Shown: positions 11,572 through 21,703 of the stretch, piece by piece | Position numbering within the stretch: the first letter of the stretch is position 1 | How the letters are laid out: every line of letters begins with the position of its first letter | Assembly: GCA_036245805.1 (NCBI GenBank) | Contig: BTRK01000005.1 | Span: 25,833,474-25,897,473 of the forward strand | DNA from: Pristionchus mayeri | Lineage: Eukaryota > Nematoda > Chromadorea > Rhabditida > Neodiplogasteridae | Reading direction: 5' to 3' | Length of the DNA stretch: 64,000 bases | The notes under the pieces: model-generated | Database searches by the model: none | What the model was told of the DNA's origin: nothing | The model's input: only the letters and a program-made list of their open reading frames with translations | Translations under genes and position numbers: made by a program

Positions 11572-11640
11572 CCATGGCCGAGTGGTTAACGAGATGGGCT
11601 GGAAAACGAAAAGTTGGGGGTTCGATGCCCGCCACCATCA
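11572..11640 (+). pseudogene. tRNA-Ser-like head, copy 1
   Basis: An A-box-like TGGCCGAGTGGTTAA is followed by a GAGATGGGCTGGAAAA segment reminiscent of a serine tRNA anticodon arm, and a B-box-like GGGTTCGATGCCC. The 3-prime anticodon stem and acceptor pairing are not intact, so I call a tRNA-derived sequence, not a working tRNA. Confidence 0.6.
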
Positions 11641-11880
11641 AAACGTTTTGCCGTGCTTTGAAAAGTCGTCATAGTGGGCAAATTACCGTATGCCTGCGGA
11701 AGGTCACAATTAGCGCTGGGTCAACCAATTTTCGCTGGGGTACACTTATGACGAAAGAAATTGTAATTCGTTTTGAATATTTTTTTTCGGTGATTTCGCA
11801 TTGTTTTTCGGACTAATTATTTATTTAGTAAAGTAACGGAACGTAGTTGCCCGCTAGTTGCTACTACATTACCGTAACCC

Positions 11881-11932
11881 GTAAGCTTTTTTGATCTGGA
11901 GGAGGTGGGGGGGGGGGGGGGGGGGGGGGGGT
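11881..11932 (+). repeat. Poly-G tract
   Basis: An almost uninterrupted run of about 26 G residues lies at about 11,905-11,931 inside unit 1 of the tRNA-like array. Unit 2 carries a G-rich but not homopolymeric stretch at the same relative place. Confidence 0.8.
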
Positions 11933-12345
11933 GGCGTGTTTGGGATTATGTGCGCGAGCGGCGTACATGGTCAGCAGACACTTAACATATAAAAAAAGTT
12001 TGAAGAAAATGGAAAAATTTCGAAAAAACGTTTTCCCGATGTCTGTCTGTCCGTGCAAACTACGGTAATTATGGGCTTTTCGAATTCCTGCGATTACAAC
12101 GTATAGCCTCTGCAAACCAAAAATGCTGCAAGGCTTGCATGGCCAGACTAGCATTTTGCACCGTTCCAAAAACCAATCGATTATCGTATTCCTTGAAAGT
12201 CAACTCGGTCAGATCTTTTTTCCGTGGGGCAACCTATTTCGCAATACTTTATGACTTTTTGAAAAACGAAGTAATTAAAATGTGTATTTGGTAAATCATG
12301 TCTGTCCTTGAATTTAATTTTTTTTTAATATATTTCATGATTTTA

Positions 12346-12413
12346 TCATGGCCGAGTGGCTAACGGGATGGACTGGAAAACGAAAAGTTGGGGGTTCGAT
12401 GCCCGCCACCGTC
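12346..12413 (+). pseudogene. tRNA-Ser-like head, copy 2
   Basis: Nearly identical to copy 1 across ATGGCCGAGTGGCTAACGG and GGGTTCGATGCCCGCCACC, with the same tail continuing TCAAAACGTTTTGCC. The same degeneration of the anticodon arm shows that the copies share an already degenerate ancestor. Confidence 0.6.
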
Positions 12414-13271
12414 AAAACGTTTTGCCACGTGTCGAGAAGCATGGGCATGTTTAGAAAAATACCGTATACTTGCGGTAGGCTACCGTAGCAGAAAGCTACC
12501 GTATACCATGGCGTTGGGTCAGACTCTGGGACAGATTCATGATTTCGTCGGCGAGTCGACAGAAAACTTCAATACCGTACTCCTACAGTATCCGAAAGCT
12601 ACCGTATACCGTGGAGTTGGGTCAGACGGTGGGTCAGATTCATGATTTCGTCGGAGAATGGATGCAAACCGTCAATACCGTAATCCTATAGTAACCGAAT
12701 ACTACCGTAACCCGTAACGCTGGGTCAGATTCATGATTTTTTCAGAATTAAAAAAAATTAAACGGGACTGTTGTCGATAAATTAAAAACCTACATCTCCC
12801 AACGTTTAGACGTAGTTCCCCACTAGTTGCTACATTACCAGTAACCCGTAAGCTTTTTTGATGTGGGGTTTGTGGGAGTGTGGGAGTGGGGGCGCTAGGA
12901 GCGGCAACGGGTCACATGCCCATTACGCACAAGTGCATCTTTGCCCCCTCGGCAAAATTTTCAGGACGTCAAAAAAAACAAGGGTTTGTCCGTGTGTCCG
13001 GGTTACGGTAGCTACTCAGTTCACCGCTACAAAAACTCTTGCACCGTATCCACAATCCAATAGTGTTGTTCGGCTTGCTTGGCCGCGGCAAATCTATTCC
13101 CAGAATCTCGTACCAATCGATTACCGTACTCTCCAAAAGTCAACTGGGGCAACTATTATTCCAAGTTGCGCATTCATTACTTTTTGAAAAACGCAGCAAT
13201 TAAATTGTTTCTTTTATAAATCATGACCGTCCTATTATTTGAAAAATTTTGAAAGTACTTTCGTATTTTTA

Positions 13272-13340
13272 TCATGGCCGAGCGGTTAAGGAGATGGGCT
13301 GGCAAACACGAAGTTGAGGGTTCGGTGCCCGTCGGCGTCA
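13272..13340 (+). pseudogene. tRNA-Ser-like head, copy 3
   Basis: TGGCCGAGCGGTTAAGG and GGGTTCGGTGCCC preserve the A- and B-box-like segments, and the tail again starts TCAAAACGTTTTGCC. The A-box portion of this copy is the closest to a canonical serine tRNA. Confidence 0.6.
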
Positions 13341-14360
13341 AAACGTTTTGCCATGCTTCTAAAAGCCAGGCACTGGTGGGGAAAATAATTTGTGATTACG
13401 GTTGGTCAAAATTAGCGCTGGGTCAATCATTATTCGAGGGGTCACACATATGACTGTCGAATTTGTAACTTTTTGAGAGAGATCAATCATTTTTCATCTC
13501 GCTCTGTGAAGAGAGCGGTGTGAGAGGGACATTTCCTGTTGAAAATAAAGTTCAAATGATAAGGAAAAGATAAGTTTGACAAAGATGGTGTTTAAGAAAT
13601 CGTACTTTTTCCATAAACTACTTATTCGAAAGCTCTTGATGAGCTGCATTTACAGTGAAAATTTGGTTTGCGCCTTTACCTACATTTTTGAGAAAATTGG
13701 CTTTGAATGTAGCACCGTTAAAATTGATTTTTATGGGATATGGTTTACAAGGATCGATAGACCGCGAAAAATGAGTGGGGGTCACTCAGAGGAGTATTTT
13801 CGTCTATCTATCACTAGAATCGCTAAAATTGTGGTCAAAGTGGGAGCAGTCTGCAGCCGACCCGGTATAGGGAGCTCCAAAATGAAGTATGCAAATTGTG
13901 ACTTTGGGGGTCAGTCAGGCATGCCTTCTGATGATCAAAACCGGTAAGAACCCATTTGCTGATTTTCTCTCCAATCCCCGGACTAGCTCGATTCTCTCGT
14001 GAGAGGCGTGATATTTGACTTGAAAAACCGTTTAATCGCTTCGGTATTCCCTTGTGACCATTCGGCTGGGTCAGGTCCGGCGGCGCGCATACGTTATCCG
14101 GTCAATGTTTTCCGTTTGCATCAAAACACTGATTTTGCGACGTTTCTTCATTTCAATAATTACACTGAACGAATTAAAATTAATTGTTTTACAATTAAAA
14201 GCAAAATTAATTGCTAATTAGCTTAAACTCTAATTTTCAAAAACCGCAAAATGATGATTTTTTAAAAATTATTTTAAAATTCATATTTGGCAGTGTTTCT
14301 TTGTTGCATTATTAATAACTCGATTTATGATGATTTATAAAATAGATATTGACCTATTTT

Positions 14361-14426
14361 CATAGCCAAGTGCCTAAAGCAATGAATTAGAAAACCGAAG
14401 GTTGGTGGTTCGATTCCCGTCAGAGT
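14361..14426 (+). pseudogene. Eroded tRNA-like head, copy 4
   Basis: CATAGCCAAGTGCCTAA and GGTTCGATTCCCGTC correspond to the boxes of copies 1-3 but with more changes. The TAGTTCCCCGCTAGTT tail segment follows near 14,497. Confidence 0.5.
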
Positions 14427-14567
14427 GAAACTCGTTTGCCGTACCGCGGAGAGGTTTGGGAAGTGACGTAGCACAATCTCCCAACATTTAGCGTGGCGTA
14501 GTTCCCCGCTAGTTATAGATAATCGAGTTTTTTTGTACTGTCGCACGGGATCATATGAACTTTACTA

Positions 14568-15612
14568 CAGTACCGTGCAAAAGTATTGCAAGAAAATTGA
14601 TTTGCCGTAACTTTCTTCTAGGATGAGATATCGACTCATGGTTTGGAGTGATCAGTAGGTAAACATCATGCGCATATAGCACCGCGGTTGACGTGGATAC
14701 AGCTACTGAGATCTGGATACGGTATTCATTCTTCATATTTGAGATTGGGAAAAATTATGTAGGGTACACAGACATTTCCTATGATGCCCCACTTCGTGTG
14801 GTGGAAGCACAACCACCTGTGCATAGAATCCACTGCTAAACTCATTGAACGGATTTCGCAATCTCTGGGAACATCGATTTTCCGAAACCTCCAAATTTTT
14901 GATAAATGATTATATCTTTGCTCTACGACGAGCTACAGCTTCCAAATTTGGCACGTGATGTGACATAACGATGTACCAATAATACCCCGAATATTGGGCA
15001 AATTGAATGATCGGCGCGAAATTTCGAAAAAAATTGGACCAATTTTTCACCTGACAGCGGACTTCGCGATGCGTGAAGCTACAAATCTAATTTTTGGTTG
15101 TCAGATGCAGAAAGTATTATTGACAAAACCTACAAGACAGTTTTCTTTTTGAAGCAAATTTCGCGCCGATCATTCAATTTGCCCAATATTCGGGGCATTA
15201 TTGGTGCATCGTTATGTCACATCACGTGACAAATGTGGAAGCTGTAGCTCGTCGTAGAGCAAAGATATACTCATTTATCAAAAATTTGGAGGTTTCTGAA
15301 TATCGATATTCCGAGAGATTGCGAAATCCGTTCAATGAGTTTAGCAGTGGATTCTATGCACAGCTGGTTGTGTTTCCACCACACGAAGTGGGGCATCATA
15401 GGAAATACCTGTGTACCCTACATATTTTCCCCAATCTCAAATATGAAGAATGAATACCGTATCCAGAGCTCAGTGGCTGTATCCACGTCAACCACGGTTC
15501 TATCTGCACATAATGTTTACCTACTGATCACTCCAAACCATGAGTCGATAACTCATCCTAGAAGAAAGTTATGGCAAAAACAATGTTGTTGCAATACTTT
15601 TGCACGGTACTG
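14568..15612. mobile_element. Tc1-like palindromic element, 1.05 kb
   Basis: The ends are CAGTACCGTGCAAAAGTATT and its inverse, immediately flanked by TA at 14566-14567 and 15613-15614. CAGT termini with TA duplication are typical of the Tc1 group. The arms (to about 15,025 and from about 15,153) are inverted copies at roughly 90 percent identity, leaving a spacer of about 130 bp. No transposase is encoded; the 99- and 79-codon frames are arm artefacts. This is best described as a long fold-back MITE moved by a Tc1-like transposase. Confidence 0.85.
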
Positions 15613-15614
15613 TA

Positions 15615-16172
15615 ATTTAATGCAAATGATCTAATTGCTAATTTAATGCATATGGAATACCTGATTAATCCCCAAATCTGGCCATGCTGGATGGACGGAT
15701 AAGACGACTCCGGAAGGATAACCATCTGGTTGACCTTCCGAAGTAGAGACGTTCTCTGTTTTATATGAGGTCGATGCTTGAGATGGAAATGTGGGTATCG
15801 TCCTAAAACGATAAAATGGTATTTAATCTTCAGCCTGGTTCCTAAATATTTAGATAGTACAATGCTTAGACCAGTATATATATGATTGAATCAATTACTT
15901 AGTGATCACAGACTGGAGAAGTAAAAATTTAAGCGGGGGAAACTTCTGAGCAATTACGATTTCGATTTATCATAGTACAATTTCGATGTTTCCAAATTGC
16001 CCACGAATTCAAATTTTCTTCGCAAATTTTTTTTTTCGGAACTTTTCCCGGAGCTGCTGGAAAAGTTCATACATATAAAACAAAATTTCAATCCTTGGTT
16101 AAATGAGCAATCTAGTTCGTAGATCACTCCATCCGCTCCTTGTCACCCATATGCTATGTACTTCTCAACCAC
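15615..16172. other. Unassigned spacer
   Basis: I see no gene, tRNA or clear repeat in this stretch. It is AT-rich intergenic sequence between two palindromic elements. Confidence 0.5.
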
Positions 16173-16460
16173 ATATAAGGGGGGTCACAAGGTCGTTCGA
16201 GAATATATAAACGTTTGTGGTGTTGTAAGAAATGAACTCGGACTCAATTCTTACACCATAAGAATGAACTCGAGTTCAATTCTTACAAATTTTTTCGATA
16301 CCTTTAAAAATGCTTTAAAATGATTTTAAGGTATCAAAAAAATTGTAAGAATTGAACTCGAGTTCATTCTTAAGGTTTAAGAATTGAGCCCGAATTCATT
16401 TCTTACAACACCACATACTAGTTTGTATATTCTCGAACGACCTTGTGACCCCCCTTATAT
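16173..16460. mobile_element. Palindromic MITE, about 0.29 kb
   Basis: ATATAAGGGGGGTCACAAGG at the left end mirrors CCTTGTGACCCCCCTTATAT at the right end, consistent with TA target duplication outside TAAGGGG. Inside, nested palindromes built on GAACTCGAGTTC repeat four times. No coding content. Confidence 0.8.
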
Positions 16461-16878
16461 CACAAAATAAACACTTACTGGATGGTTCCCGCAGCCTTCG
16501 GCTGACTCCCTCGTCCCTTTCGTTGAATCGGCGCCATAGCACGTGAAACTATATCAATGAAGGTTAAAAAAATAAATGTATAAATAAGATCAAAGTAAAG
16601 GACACATATGGGGCACCGAATCGGAAAATACAAAATGAGTTACATGGAAAAGACGAATCATTCCAAGTGAGAGATCGAATTCTACACTATTACACTTTAC
16701 TAAAGTGTACTAAAATCATAATTAAAGTTATTCTAAATTTCACGTGGTGCCCGGCTAAAGGACACGCACTGCATACCGTATGTTTATTTGAGTTAGAGCA
16801 ACACTCTGTGCACTTAAGTAGTTTGCCCGAAAAGTAAGTTGCCAGCACCGTTTAGGTAAATTTACTTATTCAGTTAGA

Positions 16879-16879
<1 letters not shown>

Positions 16880-16934
<55 letters not shown>
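16880..16934. repeat. (TA)n microsatellite
   Basis: About 27 uninterrupted TA units. A second (TA)n tract lies at 26,699-26,734, next to another copy of the same MITE arm, so the microsatellite may belong to the element. Confidence 0.9.
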
Positions 16935-16936
<2 letters not shown>

Positions 16937-16967
16937 ACACCACCCGTGATAAACTATGGCAATTATG

Positions 16968-17214
16968 GCTTTAACACGGCTAGGTGATAGCTGGAAGTAA
17001 CTCGAAATGAAACAAAAGGGAAAAAAGCGAAAGAGCGAAAATGGAGCGAAAACAAACGCGAAAACTACAAACTACAACCTGAATAAATAGTTCCATTTGT
17101 GTAGGGACCGCGGCTGCCCTTTTAAAAATGATTTGTGCTGTCCAAAATCGTACAGGGCCGTATTTTAGGGCGCACGTAGCATGACACAAAGGACTACGAG
17201 TTCTGTTCTCACAG
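16968..17214. mobile_element. Half copy of the CTGTGAGAACAGAAC MITE
   Basis: This segment matches the loop and right arm of the complete element at 30,586-30,945, ending CTCACAG followed by TA. The left arm is missing and replaced by the (TA)n tract. The dead mariner is inserted in the TA run directly after it. Confidence 0.7.
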
Positions 17215-17220
17215 TATATA

Positions 17221-18460
17221 TTAGGTTGAACAGAAAGTCTTTATAAACTTTTTATTTCCCTTCTTCTGACAATAAAGCGCAAGAGCGAAATCAAACGTAT
17301 GCACCATTGTTATCTACGACAAATCTCCAACGTTCAGGCAACTTATGGATTCCCTCCTTATAGAACCCATCTCGGCGCGAATCAAAATATTGCTTGAGTG
17401 CGGCCTCGATCGCCCCACGGGAAGTGAAGGATCTCTGATCGAGATGACGGGTCAGATCCGAGAACAACCAATAATACGAAGGGGCCAAGTCAGGAGAATA
17501 CGGTGTATGAGGGAGAACCATCCAGCCATATTTGGACAGCTCCTGCTTGACCTGCCGTGGAACATGGGGTCGGGCGTTATCGTGTTGATAGTACACTTTC
17601 TTGCCGTTCAGGGCAGATTGTGCGAATTTCTTCTTGAGATTCCGTAGTTGTTTAGTGTAGACATATCCAGTAATTATCCACTTCTCGGGTAGGAGCTCCC
17701 AGTAAATCGGGCCATCCACTCCCCACCAGGCAGAGAGCAAGATTTTCATAGGGTGAAGGTCATGCTTTGCGACGTCCTGTGGGGTCTCATTGGCATCTAC
17801 CCACTGTGCCCTCCTATGGTGATTCTCAAAGCAGACCCACTTCTCGACCCATGTTATGAGACGGTCCAACCATCGATCTCCAGCGTGAAGAGTGAGTAGA
17901 GAAAGGGAATCGTCGACACGGTGGTCAAACTGGTCTTGGGTCAATTTGTGTTGTATGAAACGGCCTAGCTTCTTCTTCTTGCCAATGGAGACCAATCATT
18001 TTACGATGGTGCATGCGATATGGCTGCCATGTCGCGGGTATTTGGAAAGGATCCAATTCCACTACGATCCGTAGCGCATCCAAATCCAGCTCGGGTGGCC
18101 TCCCAGACCGGTCATGATCATCCATGGAAAAGTCCCCCTTCTCGAAGAGTTGGTACCAATTGCGCATGGCCTGGTAGTGAGTGGCATATGAATCGTACAC
18201 TTCAGCCAACTGAAGTTCCTATTCCTTCATTGTAGTGTGAGAGAGGAATACGAATAACAGAACGTTGCGGATGTGCAAGGCCGTGGGAACAAACATCGTG
18301 GTATTACTAGTGGCAGAATGAAAGGCGTGGAATGGGGAGTTGTTGACCACATAGTCCCTTTGTCATGTGTTATTCACTAGAGGCGAGGGAACACCAAAGG
18401 TCTCGTGCACTGAGCAGTGATCTAGCAAAACAGTTTATAAAGACTTTCTGTTCAACCTAA
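17221..18460 (-). mobile_element. Complete mariner element with dead transposase
   Basis: The inverted terminal repeats begin TTAGGTTGAACAGAAAGTC and are identical over at least 29 bp at both ends. TA dinucleotides flank at 17219-17220 and 18461-18462. The length is 1240 bp, the same as the intact mariner at 62.1 kb but with unrelated terminal repeats. The element is structurally complete, so its ends could still be mobilised in trans, but its own gene is broken. Confidence 0.9.
17291..18230 (-). pseudogene. Mariner transposase pseudogene
   Basis: Read on the minus strand from an ATG at 18228-18230, the gene has a TAG as codon 4 and then encodes the usual N-terminal helix-turn-helix region (FEKGDF, DDHDRSGRPPELD). 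The frame breaks near 17,990-18,000, after which the catalytic domain continues in another frame to 17291. The three catalytic aspartates should lie in WDEKW, HDNARPH and SPDLAPSDY. Here the first is valine (WVEKW, codon at 17846-17848), the second is kept, and the third is tyrosine (PSYYWLF, codon at 17474-17476). With two of three metal ligands lost, a frameshift and a stop, it cannot be active. The family assignment is firm. Confidence 0.92.
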
Positions 18461-18739
18461 TAGATATATATATATCACACGTATCACGAGTCAGTGGATG
18501 TGTGCAGGAACAATTTTCAAAAATATATTTTTATTTTTGCTCATACTATAATGGCATAGTGCTTATGTGATGGCTTTATGATTAATCCAGGTCACAGGTC
18601 TCAGAGCCGCCTTTTAGAAATTATCCGGTTTTGAAGCCGGCTATTATGCATTTCATCTCTCCGATGAGCTAGAGAGGTGGCAATAGGCTCAAAAGTTGCG
18701 GAAAATTATTTCCTGAAACTTTTGTATTGAAAATTAAGT

Positions 18740-19750
18740 TGCAGATGTCAAGATAAAAAAACGTATGCCCTAAAATTCAATTTTTTCGTTAAATAAAAAA
18801 TCGCCCTATTTTTGCGAGCATACATGACATGGAATTTTATTAAAGATTATGAAAGCTTAAGCACTCCCAATTACTATAAAAATATAAAAGGGGCAAAATC
18901 AGGGTGGACCAAGCTCACTGTGAGTGAATGAATATGGGGAAGTGAGTAATCAGAATTTGGAATTGTCGAATTTTGGACAGTCGTCGATGAAATCAATCTA
19001 AGTTCGACAGTCACAGCAACATCAAGACCGTAATAATGCACTTCCGGAAAATGATATCACGAGATGATTTCCGTAAAAAAGTCCCAAACATGCCGTGCCA
19101 GGAGCCTAGTAAATTCAAAAAAACTGGAACTGACTTTATTTCAAGACTACCGTAATTTTTCATCGGCGTGTTTTATAAAATGAGCTGCTGTATTTTTATT
19201 TGTGGCGTTTTCATTAGTAACAAGGATCATTCTTGCGATTTAGACCGTAACTAATTTGTATACAATAAATAAATAGTGTCAAAACGATACCATTCCTTCG
19301 GAAGATCGACCCCCCTTAATGTTTACACTCCCTCTTGTTATTGATAAATTGAGCACTGTTTGGCCAATTTTGTATTGATTTCAGTAAACTGGGCACGCCT
19401 AAGAATCTAAAAACACTAAGAAAATATTTTAAAATTTAGTTTGAAATTTTGATGCAAAAACAACGGCTTCCGCGACGCATGAGATACTGTAGCGCAACGC
19501 ATGAAAATTAGAGTGAACAGTGCAGTGATTCTGCTGTGACGGTGTGCAACTATTTATGGATGATACAGTTAAAGAAACACGGTAATATTCAAAGTTTTGA
19601 TCGATCTGAAAAATGTGATTTTTTCGACTTCAAAAATCTTCATTTTTGAACCCCAAAACTTCAATAGGCTAAAGTCCCAATGCGAGAACCCTAGGTGCAT
19701 TTTGAAGTATGCTTCAACATTAATGGAAAATTGTAATGAGATCGTCAACC
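18740..19750. other. Unassigned AT-rich interior of the old fold-back
   Basis: No open frame, tRNA or clear repeat that I can support. It lies between the left arm of the old fold-back and the LTR element. Confidence 0.45.
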
Positions 19751-19754
19751 ACTA

Positions 19755-20286
19755 TACAATCTCGCAATATGACTACGAGGCCATATGCAGAGTTCCATTG
19801 TCCATTGTCCCTCGTCTATAAAAGGAGAGCTCGGCTCTCCTTCTCCGATTCGTCTCAACGAGTCCATCCCCTTCCCCTCGTCCCTGGCCTGTCTCCCCTC
19901 TCCCTCCTCGAGTCGACCTGGGACAGAGTAGTCCATAGCTCTCATTCTCCGAGTAGAGCTCGCTGGATACTGTAACCCTGGTCCTCGCCTACTGAGTGTT
20001 CGGCCTGGGTAGATCCTACTCTCCGAGTGGAGCACCCAGATGATCCGTACCCGAGTAGACCCACCTAAAAGAGCATACTGTATAGCACAGTCCCTTCCTA
20101 CCGTATCCCGGGTAGTTTCCCTACCCGATACCCGGATACCGTACCCCCGTGCCGACGCCCACGATGAGAGCCGCCAGGATCGAATCAACAACCTACTCCC
20201 TGTTATTCCTTGAGATAAAAGCTATTGGTTAATACTGGTCTACCGTACCTACAAGGGATGGCTCATAAACAACGTACAAAGTTACA
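19755..20286 (+). repeat. Left LTR with TATA box
   Basis: This copy matches 25206-25737. A TATAAAAG at 19817-19824 lies at a plausible promoter position, and several self-complementary blocks such as CCGGGTAGTTTCCCTACCCG follow near 20,106. The 148-codon minus-strand frame over the LTR also appears in the right LTR, so it is repeat-derived and has no recognisable domain. Confidence 0.85.
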
Positions 20287-20288
20287 AC

Positions 20289-20306
20289 TGGCGATCAGTA
20301 AACTCA
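20289..20306 (+). promoter_or_regulatory. Putative tRNA primer-binding site
   Basis: TGGCGATCAGTAAACTCACG starts two bases after the LTR. Its first ten bases equal those of the site in the minus-strand LTR element at 6847-6864. Confidence 0.65.
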
Positions 20307-20830
20307 CGTTTGAGCCTCATTTTTATGGTCGAGATCGGTATCCAGTGGAGTTTCACACTGAACCAATACTCTCAGAATTAGCTGTGGCGCGAAGCGCCAC
20401 AGCATTTGGGGCCAGCCCCCAACTTCCCCCCCCCCCCCCCCAATTTCGGTCCATGAGGATGAGGGCGGGTCCAAAATTTTCAAAATGTCGGCAAGCTCAC
20501 CAAACTTTTGGGCCAATTCTAAGGTTCACTTCTACTAATTAGGTCGGTAGGTCACTCGCGTCGAGCTTGACGGACGTTTAAAAGTCCGAAATTTGGTGAA
20601 ATTCACAATATTTCGCGATATGCACGTTCAAGTTGATGGCACGGTTGTCTAACCCCCGGCGATGGATTCTACTCGTCGAGATGGACTAGGAAGTATATTT
20701 GTGAAAGAATCGGTACATAGGTTTTCTTGTTATCGATCGCCGAAAGTAGGAAAAAATGGTCATATCGAGAGATTGTAGGGAGACGGGACTCTATCTGTTC
20801 TCTACAACCCGAAAGATGCCTGCGCTGCGT

Positions 20831-20900
20831 CCCCGTCTAGCTCAGTGGTTGCGCGCCGTGGTTGGCTTGCGGTCGCCGTGGGTTCGAGCCCGCTCGGTTG
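20831..20900 (+). pseudogene. tRNA-like sequence inside the LTR element
   Basis: TAGCTCAGTGGTTGCGCG resembles a D arm and A box. CCGTG-GTTGGCT-TGCGG can pair as an anticodon arm with a TGG triplet in the loop, and GGGTTCGAGCCC resembles a B box. The T stem and acceptor stem do not pair properly, so this is a tRNA-derived relic and the anticodon reading is tentative. Confidence 0.5.
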
Positions 20901-21010
20901 TGATCTGTTTTGCTACATTTTTGAAAATGCCCTGAGAATTTTTGCTGATGTACAAAGTGGTGAAAAGTCGGAAAACGAATATTTTTGATTGAATAGATCA
21001 TCCCCAAATA

Positions 21011-21072
21011 TACTTTTATTGATGCGCAGCATGAAATGGCACATATTGTCATGCTGCGCATCAATAAAAGTA
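21011..21072. repeat. Short perfect hairpin
   Basis: TACTTTTATTGATGCGCAGC and its exact inverse form a stem of about 24 bp around a loop of about 14 bases. It sits immediately left of the palindrome at 21,077. Confidence 0.8.
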
Positions 21073-21076
21073 GTGT

Positions 21077-21703
21077 AATCCACATCCCGGGGGGATGTGG
21101 CGATGCGGGGTTTCCGGGAGAAACCCTAAACGCCTGTAGTTTGGGGCCTTGTATTTGAACCTTTGCTGTCGTCAATAAAAGTGGTGGAATAGGAAGGGGT
21201 TACTCGCAAGAAAAGTAGTGGAATCTTCTGGCCGCGGGACCCAAGAGTTTGCCTGTTGTTTTGAGCAAAACATGTTTTCAGCAAAATGTATGAGTTGTTT
21301 TAGAGGTGGAAAAATGAGACTATTTGAAACTAATTGTAATTAGACTCGCCCATATTCATCTTTTGATATAGATAATAAAATTTCTTAAAATATGCTGAGA
21401 TGGATCTCTCTCTCTCTCACTCTGGAGATGAAAGGTTTAGGTATAGGACAGGGTAACAATGAATTCTCTGCCAACTCATTTCCTAAAATTAAGTACGTTG
21501 TTTAGTAGTGCATGCGAGGAGCGACAGGCGCGAGTTTGGGTCCCGCGGCCAGAAGATTCCACTACTTTTCTTGCGAGTAACCCCTTCCTATTCCACCACT
21601 TTTATTGACGACAGCAAAGGTTCAAATACAAGGCCCCAAACTACAGGCGTTTAGGGTTTCTCCCGGAAACCCCGCATCGCCACATCCCCCCGGGATGTGG
21701 ATT
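21077..21703. mobile_element. Palindromic MITE nested in the LTR element
   Basis: The arms at 21,077-21,245 and 21,536-21,703 are almost perfect inverted copies, each ending in the self-complementary CCACATCCCGGGGGGATGTG block. The 290-bp spacer has no coding content. The two 112- and 85-codon frames that share their first 33 residues are the same arm read twice. Confidence 0.85.

Larger units (their letters stand above)
11340..14560 (+). repeat. Degenerate repeat array with tRNA-Ser-like heads
   Basis: Three well-preserved and one eroded unit are spaced about 774, 926 and 1088 bp apart. Each begins with a tRNA-Ser-like sequence, followed by a shared tail: TCAAAACGTTTTGCC, then an ATTAGCGCTGGGTCAA block, then GTAGTTCCCCRCTAGTTG and ACCGTAACCCGTAAGCTTTT. 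Other shared stretches match between 12,060-12,200 and 13,010-13,150. The layout fits tRNA-derived SINE-like units multiplied by tandem duplication or repeated insertion. Open frames inside are inconsistent between copies. Confidence 0.65.

Noticed and set aside
19745..20191. 148-codon minus-strand frame in the LTR, repeated in the other LTR
   Set aside because: It is duplicated only because the LTR is duplicated, and it lies antisense to the TATA box and the inferred transcription direction.
20831..20900. Functional tRNA-Pro (TGG) gene
   Set aside because: The anticodon arm can be drawn, but T stem and acceptor stem do not pair; treated as a tRNA-derived relic.
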